Shown here piece after piece: positions 1 to 7,400 of a stretch of 64,000 bases of DNA. Made by a program: the position numbers and the translations under genes. Below the pieces are notes generated by a model, which did not search any database, was not told the origin of the DNA, and was given only the letters and a program-made list of their open reading frames with translations. Source of the DNA: Setophaga petechia (lineage: Eukaryota > Chordata > Aves > Passeriformes > Parulidae); NCBI GenBank assembly GCA_024362935.1, contig JANCRA010000168.1, forward strand, positions 62,001 through 126,000. The letters are read 5' to 3'. The stretch's first letter is position 1. Every line of letters begins with the position of its first letter.

Positions 1-98
1 TTCTTCAAAGAGCAGCCAGGAAAGGCTGTCCCAGTGGCCGCGCCTTCTGCATTCCCTGTGCCCTCTCCTCCTCTCTGCGCCCATCAGCTGCCTCTTAC

Positions 99-998
99 CA
101 GAACGCTGCCGCGTGCCTGGTGCAGGCAGTGCAGGGCGCGCTCCAGGTTAGCTGCTGCCCCGGGAAGGCCACGGGAGCTGGCCATGTCCAACAGTTCTCT
201 TACTGCAAGCACAAGAAAAAGGCAGCGAAAATCAGCCTTGAGGCCAGGCAGGGCAAAGGTTGCCCTGCAAGGCAGAAGGAAAGCCCAGGAGCTAAAGACA
301 GCAGCTAGGAGAGCACGAAAAGGAGAGTAAAGACAGCGCCAGCTGAACCAAGGCCCCACGCACTGCTGGCTGTCCCTTCAAAGCAGCTTCTGTCATAAGA
401 AGCGAGGCCCAATCTCCCCTCTTCCAGTGGCAAATGGCCCTGAGCAATTTGGAGAGCAAGATGCTTGCTCCTTTTCCTGCTCTGCTGCAAAAGCAGAGCA
501 TTCTCCTTGCCTCTCACACTTCTACACGGGAAGATGGGCCAGACAAGGAGAGAAGCAGAGCCTGCAAAACGCCGCCTTTTGCCGCAAAAGCAGCCTTTGA
601 AAGACCCAAGTTTGTCAGGGGTGAAAGGAAAGCTTGAAGCAAAGCTACCTCTGTCAGGTTTTTGCATGTCAGAGTCATCTTCCTGCCAGGGCTTCCAGAC
701 CAGGCTTGCATGCTCTTCATCCTCACTTGGTGGTCTGCTCTGCAGCTCTGAGAGCTCAACCTGAAAGTCGCTGCCAACATTGATGTGCCTAAAGGAAGAA
801 GGAGTTGAAGGGAAGAAGGGCAAGTGGTCAAGAGACCCTGTCTGTGGAGCCACAGGCTTGAAGCAATCCCAGCCTGACTCTGAAAGAGCACGTCTCCTCC
901 TCGCCATTCCTCCACTTTGCTGTCCTTTAACCCTAGGCCAAAACTTACGGCTCAGTGTGGGTTCTTGCTTTCCTTTTGATTCTGCCTCTCCTTTCCAC
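99..998 (-). CDS. Gene copy 1, partial: ZNF541-like ELM2-SANT protein (ELM2 exons only)
   Basis: Only exons E1 (649..998, 350 nt) and E2 (99..202) lie in the window; E3 to E8 would fall beyond the left edge. E1 carries the class with Val, Ser, Asp and Gln in the ELM2 half (VELSELQ, SEDEEH, WKPWQEDD). This is the only copy whose E2 ends in CTG (Leu) before the splice; all others have CCG (Pro). Leu is closer to what I recall of other ELM2 proteins, so this copy may keep the ancestral residue. A candidate upstream exon E0 lies at 2162..2259. Splice signals are as described for copy 2. Confidence 0.75.
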
Positions 999-2161
999 CT
1001 GAAAGAGATCAAAACAATGCTGCCGTTAAAACTCCTTCTGCCCAGGATATGTCAGTAGCCTTCCTTCTCATCCTCCTCATCATTGCAAAGCCCCAGCTCC
1101 TCTGTCCCAGCTCCTTTCTCTTTGCTGTCATTGCCGCCTTTTGGAGGTGGAATTTCCTAGGCAGGAGCCTCTAGCAGTCAGCAGCTTCCTCAGGAGGGGA
1201 AGCAGAAGGCCATGCACTAGTCTCTTCAGTCCTGGGGCCGCTGACAAGAGCCAGAAGAATGGCCTGGAAGATGTGCCAGGGCAGGCTTAGGTTGGCTACA
1301 AGGAAACGCTTCTTCACCCAGAGGCTGCTTGGGCACTGCAACAGCCTCCCCAGGGAAGGGCTCCCAGCACCAAGCCTGACTGAGCTGCAGCAGTCTTTGC
1401 ACACTGCCCTTGGGCACAGGGTGTGGTTGCTGAGGCTGCCCTGGGCAGGCCCTGGAGCTGGGCTCCCTGATCTTTGAGAATCCCTTCCAAGCCAGAAATT
1501 TCTGTGCTGCTGTGATGGTGTTCCTGAGAAGATGGCATTTCACAGCTGCCCCTAAGCATGAGGCAGAAGCAGCCCAACATGCATTGAAAAAATTATCGAT
1601 GAAGATATTAAAAGACAATGTATCTAGAAGCCATTGTAACTATGCAAGTCTATCAGAATTGCTGATAGCAGATCATTTTTGAAGTTGAAAGCCTTTGTTT
1701 GAGGAGAAGCGCAGTAAAATGCTTCCACGCCCTGAACGACAGGGATCCCAGAGGAGAAGTGCCACATTCTGCTTTTGAAGCTTTGCAGCAGGTGTGAGCA
1801 GAGTCAGGGCATAAAGGCATTTGTAGACACTGAGCCCCTGAACTCCTGAGCCATGAACAATTTGTTTTGGGGTCACCACAAGAGAGTTTTAGGAGTGAAA
1901 TGGTTGCTGAGAGCTTTCAATCAGGTCCTGCGTGGACGAGGACCTGCAACTGCACTGTGACACCTGTCTACGTCCTCTAAGGAAAGGTGTGTGTCTCCCC
2001 TGGAGGCAAGATGATGCCTTCAGAAGCTGCAGCCTGCTTTCATGTGGAAGCTGGTGTGGGGAAAGTGAGCAGGCAGCCAGTGTGTGGTGCTTGGTGGGAG
2101 AGGCAGCTGGAGCCTCCTGCCCTTGTGTTAGTGCTTTGAGGGCAAAGGGGGATTTTCTTAC
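999..2161 (-). other. Putative intron between E0 and E1
   Basis: 1.16 kb with no coding signature other than chance frames. It contains the CR1-like fragment at 1259..1516. It starts with GTAAGAAAA (minus, at 2161) and ends with CTCTTTCAG (at 999), so it is a well-formed GT-AG intron if E0 is real. Confidence 0.45.
1259..1516 (+). mobile_element. CR1-like LINE 3' fragment
   Basis: The plus strand reads like the 3' end of an avian CR1: a GGCTTAGGTTGGCTACAAGG segment, a CTTCTTCACCCAGAGGCTG segment, a CTGCCCTGGGCAGGCCCTGGA segment (here shortened in quotation), then GATCTTTGAGAATCCCTTCC and a TGTGCTGCTGTGAT end. It lies between E0 and E1, antisense to the gene, and is diverged and 5'-truncated. 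It is present at the same place in every unit (8682, 16104, 23525, 30947, 38369, 45787, 53202 and 60630), so it was inserted before the array expanded. Assignment is from memory of CR1 consensus features. Confidence 0.6.
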
Positions 2162-2259
2162 CTTTGACATCCCAAAGTGCTGTGGGGATGCCTGGCGGCA
2201 GAGGTGGAGACCAGGATGTCGGTGCAGAGGCCGGGTGAGGCGCTGAGTGCACAAGGTGG
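2162..2259 (-). CDS. Candidate upstream exon E0 (copy 1; same in all units)
   Basis: A near-perfect donor, GTCAAAG|GTAAGAAAA, lies at 2161, and a pyrimidine-rich acceptor, GGCTTTCTCTGACCAG, at 2260; a second acceptor (CTCAG) would start the exon at 2242. Two frames are open. The Pro-rich frame (SWSPPLPPGIPTALWDVKG) ends in phase 1 and joins in frame with the 351-nt E1 of copies 2 and 3. The other (CTDILVSTSAARHPHSTLG) ends in phase 2 and joins the 350-nt E1 of the rest. I cannot tell which is used, or if the exon is non-coding. Homologues: 9585, 17007, 24428, 31850, 39272, 46690, 54105 and 61533 (low ends). Confidence 0.35.
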
Positions 2260-2446
2260 CTGGTCAGAGAAAGCCCAGGAGCTGATCCTGCAGCTGCTGC
2301 TCCAGCGCTGTTCCACCAGCGTTCCAGCAACGGCCACAGGAGCAGGAGACAATGACAGTTGCTATGGGCACAGCTCAACATTCCATGTAGAAGCCCAGGG
2401 GAGTCATGGGACTGAGAGAGGCCAGGGCCACCTCTGCCCCTTTTAC

Positions 2447-2625
2447 TTCTTCTGCTGCAAGTTTGCCCTGAGAACCTTCCCATTGGGGCTTTTCTCCTCA
2501 GTCGTCTGATGAGAGGGGCAAAAGCAGTGCAGGGACAGCCCTGGCTCTTCTTGGTGCTTCTCTGGAGGCTGCCTCCAGCTGAATGTGCACAGGAGCCTGG
2601 CTCTGTCCAAGGGCCCAGACCTCAT
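2447..2625 (-). other. Possible first coding exon upstream of E0 (weak)
   Basis: An ATG with G at -3 and +4 opens a frame starting MRSGPLDRARLL and continuing 59 codons to a weak donor-like GAAGAA|GTAAAA at 2446. The phase (2 out) would fit E0 in its Pro-rich frame. The frame is open in all nine units, but high identity between units makes that uninformative. No known domain is seen. The alternative is that this is 5' UTR or plain intergenic sequence. Confidence 0.2.
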
Positions 2626-4043
2626 CTCCTGCCCTGGAGAAGCAGAAGGACTCCTCCTGCTGGCTCTCCTCCAGCTCTGAGAGGAGCTAGAATTTGCAAG
2701 AATCTGTCCAGCGCAGAGCCATCTGCAAAGCTTCCTCTCAACGTGGAGCCATTCATATTGCCCCCTTTCTCAATTCTCCTTTGGCTGCCCAGTAATGTCA
2801 CTTGACGCTTTCCCTCTTTTGGGGCTCTCAGCTGCTCTCCCACCCTCATCACTCCTTCCTTGAAACTTGCAGAAACAGCATGTTTCTCAGGGCAACTGAT
2901 GGGGACACACACACACAGGTGCAGCACGCCGGCATTTCTGTAGCAACCATGAATGCAGAATTTCTATATCCCTCTTCCAGCTGCCTTGCAGAAGCTAGGT
3001 GTTTATCTGCAAAGACTCTGGGATTCCTGTCATCGGGGAACACTAGCAGAATTACTTTTGGTCACTGATGGCCCTCACCTTTGCTTTAATGCCTAGATCC
3101 CAGATATGACAAAAGCCGGCCAGTTTGGCTGCTTTCCTGCCTATGCTCAAGGAAAAGCAAATCTTGCTTCAGTCCCAATCTTGCTTCCTTCCCAGCCTGC
3201 CCGTTAGCCACACGCCAGCAAAGTGAAGCCGCAGATGGAACAAGTCCCACTGCAACGCAGATACTTTGTAGGCTCCAAAGCCCAGCTGCACCGGCTCCAT
3301 CACACAAGGACAAGCTTCCCTCGGCTTGCCACAAGCAGCCTGGCAATTGCCCCCTCCCTCAGCCCCTCTCCACCCTCCACAGCCCCTGCCACCAAAGCCT
3401 TGCTAGGCAGTGCCATTTGCTGGGCTAGATAAAAGAGTGACTTTGATTCTTCTTTGCTGCAAATACCTAAGCTGTGAGAAGTGAGAGGAGAAGGATCACA
3501 CCCGCTCTGCTTTAGCTAAGGAGATTGCTGGAGGCCCAGAGTGGGAGACTGGTCCTTGAAAGAGAACCTGAAACTGAACTCCTGCTGCCTTGGTGGTGCA
3601 TGTGGATATGAATTGGATAGAATCGGAGAGGTCAGAAAGGTCCTCCAAGGTGGTCAGGTCCATCAGTCGTCCAAAATGAAACAAAGTGATGTTGCTGGGC
3701 TACAAAAAGGACTAAAGCCGCTGCTTTTACGCCAGAAAAGATGGTGAGACCAGAGCACTGCTTTAGATCCTATCCATTGAATTAAACAAAGCCTCCCTTT
3801 CCATTCCCAGCTGAGAGCTTTAGGAATCAAAGGATGAAGCCCCAGCGTTATTTCACTGGCAGTAAAGGAGACACACCTTTGCAAGTCCTTTGCCAGCTGA
3901 GCAAGGGGCTGGGCCAGGGGGAGGTGGCGTGTGCCCAGATTCTTCTCTCAGGCCAAGTGCCCTGTTTGAAGCACCAGGCAAATGGAACAAGTAGTGCCGG
4001 AGTGATTTCATACAGACAAAAAGACAAAATGGAACAAACGTGG
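2626..4043. other. Intergenic part of the unit: polyadenylation site to 5' region of next gene
   Basis: Between the polyadenylation signal of one copy and the candidate 5' exons of the next there is no recognisable protein domain on either strand. It must contain the promoter if each unit is transcribed on its own, but no clear TATA box or CpG island is visible. It holds the reverse CR1-like piece, an (AC)n tract near 2908, a Cys-poor Pro-rich stretch around 3340..3400, and a strong donor-like AAAG|GTGAGG at 3077 (minus). The last could mark a non-coding 5' exon. Units 2 and 3 have lost that site. Confidence 0.5.
3610..3672 (-). mobile_element. Short CR1-like 3' end in reverse orientation
   Basis: The plus strand has GGATAGAATCGGAGAGGTCA, AAAGGTCCTCCAAGG and GGTCAGGTCCATCAG, resembling the reverse complement of a CR1 tail (the ATAGAATC, GGAAAGGACCTC and ATCAAGTCC blocks). 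It is short and diverged. It lies in the intergenic part of the unit and recurs in all units. Confidence 0.4.
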
Positions 4044-4049
4044 TTTAAT
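4044..4049 (-). terminator. Polyadenylation signal ATTAAA of copy 2 (one per unit)
   Basis: ATTAAA on the minus strand, about 290 bp after the E8 stop, followed within 10 to 35 bp by a T/GT-rich stretch (TTTGTTCCATTTTGTCTTTT), the usual downstream element. The 3' UTR between is AT-rich. The same signal is at 11466, 18888, 26310, 33732, 41153, 48558, 55986 and 63414. An earlier AATAAA-like motif in the same UTR is on the opposite strand. Confidence 0.6.
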
Positions 4050-4337
4050 GAGAAAGACACATTGTGTCTCAACAAAGGCAAAATGACAAAAGACGGAGCG
4101 TAGCCAACACCAAACCTCTTACATTTGCTGATCAATCTAATACTACTAATAAATCTTGAATAAGCCTAATGTATCTTAACTAAGATGTTGAGGAGATTCC
4201 TAATAGGGATTCCTATCATGTCAACTAACTAATTCAACAAACCTAGAAACTTAGAAAACAGTCTCTTCTTCCTATCTTTCCTATTTAGTCCTATGGACGC
4301 CTAACACTTGCTGGCCCTGGACGAGCTACAGCCTTGT

Positions 4338-4434
4338 CTAATTTGGCCTTTTCTTCTTGGGGAGAGGCTCTGCTTCCTTGCGAGGGCGATGTCTTCTCCT
4401 GTGTTTGTTCCTCTCCTTCATGGTTTCAAACACC
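4338..4434 (-). CDS. Exon E8 of copy 2: second half of C2H2 finger, basic tail, stop
   Basis: Acceptor GTTTCCTATCTTCCAG at 4435; one base completes the Arg codon split from E7, then 31 codons and TAG (minus strand 4340..4338). It encodes VFETMKERNKHRRRHR, giving His residues at the spacing C-x2-C-x12-H-x3-H with the Cys pair of E7, then a Lys/Arg/Glu segment and a KKKRP tail. The exon is too short to stand out as an open frame, and was found by asking what could complete the half finger. Phase, motif and acceptor agree in all nine copies. Variation is minimal (one silent GAG/GAA difference in unit 1). Confidence 0.85.
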
Positions 4435-7400
4435 CTGGAAGATAGGAAACAAAGCATCCGCTGGTCAGTTTAGTAGACACCATTCAAGCAAGGGCCAAGA
4501 TCTGGGTTTTAGTGTGAATGTCTGCCTTTTTGGGCACTGGCACATTGGTTAATTGATCAGCACCATGAGTGCCATCTTTCTTTTTCCAGTGCCTTGAAAA
4601 GTCTTCCTCCTTTTGCTGCATCCTATCTGGAATTTGACCAGCAGCATCAAAGCAAGCTTGGATGGATCTATTCCTACACTTGCATCAACTGTGTCTTGTT
4701 GGGGCACGGCAAGGTTTCGTGGTGAATGCTGGGTTTGAACGAAGCTCTTTGGGTTCGAGGTGGCTTGTAAGCTTGAGCACGGCTGCGAGGGGCCATGCTG
4801 CAAGTGCCCCCAGCTTGCCCTGCAGTGCCGATGGAAAGGGTCAGCCTGTTTTAGTCCAAAGGCGCAGCTTTGAGCAGAAAGAGGAGGAACTTGCGCACCG
4901 TTTGCACTGCCCGCAGGGAAAGGGGCCTGCCGCCGAAGGGGGCGGCTGGCGCGGTTGGCAGCAGGGACAGTCGGCGCTGCGAGCCCTCTTGCGGCTTCTC
5001 TTGCCTGTCTCGCCATTCTCCTTTCTGGGGGGGCTTTTGCTGCTCTTTGCTTGGCCCACACCCTGGAAATCAAAGAATCCTTGTCAATCTTTCCTTCCTC
5101 TCAGCAGGCTGGAAATCAGGGCATCCAGCAGAAAAATCTATCAGCCTAAGCAAATCCTTCCAAACCGGCAAGAGCTGAGGAAACGGCTGCGTTTTTTGCC
5201 AGTGGGCTGCAGCAGGCTGCCAAGCCAGAGCTTGGAGGGAAATACTCCTGTTTTCTACGGGCCAAAGGGCTGGGATAAATAGCAGGGTATCTAGAGTCCA
5301 ACATTTCCATCAATGTCTAGGGAATGGGATTTCAATCCAGTCACATTAGGGAAGACACATGGTTAGGCATTTTATACAACCCAAGAGAATCTCTCTCTCT
5401 CTCACTGTGTGAACCAAATTTCTCTTTACCGGTAAGGAAAGTTTTAGGGGAGTCGCAGCAGCGGCAGCTGCTTCTTGGGGAGGATGCTGACATGCTACAA
5501 AATCTCCCTGAAAATCTGCAGCATATCCACAAAGGCAGCCCGCATTGCTGATGTCAGCAAGCAGTGGGGAATGAAGGGTGTGATAGGAGTCAGCCAGGGT
5601 GCCAGCCCTTGAGAAAGCCATCTGGAGAGAGTCAAGGCCCATTTTGGCGGCAGTGCTGCTTTCTTGGCTCAAAGTTATGCTCCAGAATTGCGTCTTTCAG
5701 GGCAGCAGCATGAGGAAGCCCTGGGCAGCCTCTGCTGTGCCTTTCCCATGGCATGGGACGATGCCATCCTGGCAAAGCGGCGTTTGGCATGGCTGGCCAG
5801 CAGGTTTTCTCCCCTTCCCCCAGTTTCTCCACCCTCCTGGCACGTCTGGACTTTCTTCCCCCTCACCTGAGCAAGAGTGCTGGCAAGTTGATGCACCTTT
5901 TTCCAAGAGTAGTAGTACTCCACACACTGTGCCACGGTCTTAGTCTGGATCTGTTGTCAAGAGAAAAAGAAGGAGTCTAAAGTGGAGTAGGGTGCATTGG
6001 GGAAAAAGTCAAATATGGAGCAAAACCAGGAATTGAAATCATGAAGTAGAGGGAGTAGGGTGTCCAATGAAATCAACATGGAGAAAGAGAGGCATCATGC
6101 AATGGAGTAAACCGTGTCTTATGCTAGGTGGTAACACACGTCATGCACAGATCAACAACAAATCCATCTAGCACACTTCTTCTTTCCCGCTTCACTCCAG
6201 TTCTGGCAGCGCCAGGTCTTGTGGAAGCAGCAGCAAAGCTGTGCCAAGGGCCTGACAGAATCAAGCTTCATCTTCCACAAGAGCTTGGAGAAAAGGGCCG
6301 CAGAGGCAGGATCATCCTTTTCACACAGGCCTTTGATGTCCCGTTTTGTTCCTACTTGAACATACTTGGGACTTGAGAAGAGAGAGACTGAAGGCCAGTG
6401 TTTGCTAGCAGAAATAAGCCAGCTTTCCTCCTGATGAACTGCTCAGGTAAAGAATGTCCCGTGGCTTTACCTGCTTGTGGATGAGATGAAAATCCTTGCC
6501 GTAGGTGTGGAAAGCCTTTTGGAAGGACTCCTTCTCCTCAGGTGTCCATCTATCAGAGCCTGGCAATAAAAAGCAGCAGGTGAATGGATCCCTTGATGCA
6601 CGTGAAGCAGATCCCGCTGGCTGCCGACAGAAAATCCTGGCAGGCCCTCATTGACGTCTGTGTAGGTGTCTGCTCCCTCAGAAGGTAGTGAAGACAGGAG
6701 CAGGCATTCCCCCGGCAAAAGGATTGGAAAAGAAGTCAAGCGCAAGGACTAGATGCTGGTGCTTTCCCCAGCCCCCGAGAAGACAAGACCTTGTGCTGCT
6801 GTTAAGCACAGTTTGTTGAAGCAGAAATGCTTGCCACAAGAATGAAGGGGACGGCAGCAGCTGTCAGTGACGGAAGAAGTTCTGCTTTGCTTACCTGCGT
6901 AATGATAATCAGCCATGGCATGGCCTGGAGCTGTTGGAGGTCCCCCTGAGAGCAACATCTGCAGAGCCTCCTGCAAGATCAAAAGGGGAGAAGGCTTTAG
7001 CCACCCCACCACATTCCAAATGAGCCCAAAATCACAGACGCTGCCTTTCAGCTCTTTTGCCTCTTCACACATTCAAGCGACTGTATGCCATGTGGGTGAA
7101 ACACTGTCATTTGCTCCCAGTGGCTAGTTTTTGCTGCCCAAGCCTTTGATCCTGGTCCCCAAGAGTGGCATTTTGCACAGAAACCTCATGATTTTGCTGC
7201 TCCTGCACCCAGAATGGCCTCAGCTGACTGAGGCTTCTAGCAATTTGCCCTCCAAATGTCTTGGAGAAGCCAGATCTCCGGGCGATTGACAAGGCAGCAG
7301 GAGCTTGTGCCGCCACCGCCGCCAGGAGGGAGATTGTCCCTGCTGGAGCCGTTTGGGCTGAGACCCGGTGCAGCTGGAAGAGACACAGCAGGCAGCAAGT

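Noticed and set aside
305..1012. Long minus-strand open frame of 235 codons (275 in units 2 and 3, 270 in unit 6) as a single-exon gene
   Set aside because: Only the part in E1 (from 649 up) matches ELM2; the rest reads through a donor into intron 1, and the ELM2 continuation lies in another frame in E2.
1171..1618. Overlapping minus-strand frames of 77, 130 and 88 codons
   Set aside because: They are antisense readings of the CR1-like fragment.
2622..2927. Open frame of about 100 codons on the minus strand (units 1, 4 and 5)
   Set aside because: A 1-bp deletion in the other units shortens it to 73 codons, it has no domain, and its length depends on a run of C bases near 2840.
4555..4625. 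Minus-strand segment resembling a degenerate second half of a zinc finger (TFQ...RKMALM)
   Set aside because: It lacks the His ligands and a convincing acceptor; E8 at 4338..4434 fits phase, spacing and splice signals far better.
4860..5060. CpG-rich stretch as a CpG-island promoter
   Set aside because: The CpGs coincide with the coding exon E7 and the stretch is short; no start-site signal is seen nearby. An ATAAATA motif at 5274 is on the other strand and isolated.
4662..5282. Plus-strand open frame of about 200 codons in each unit
   Set aside because: It lies antisense to E7 in GC-rich sequence, shows no domain, and is explained as a shadow of the coding exon.
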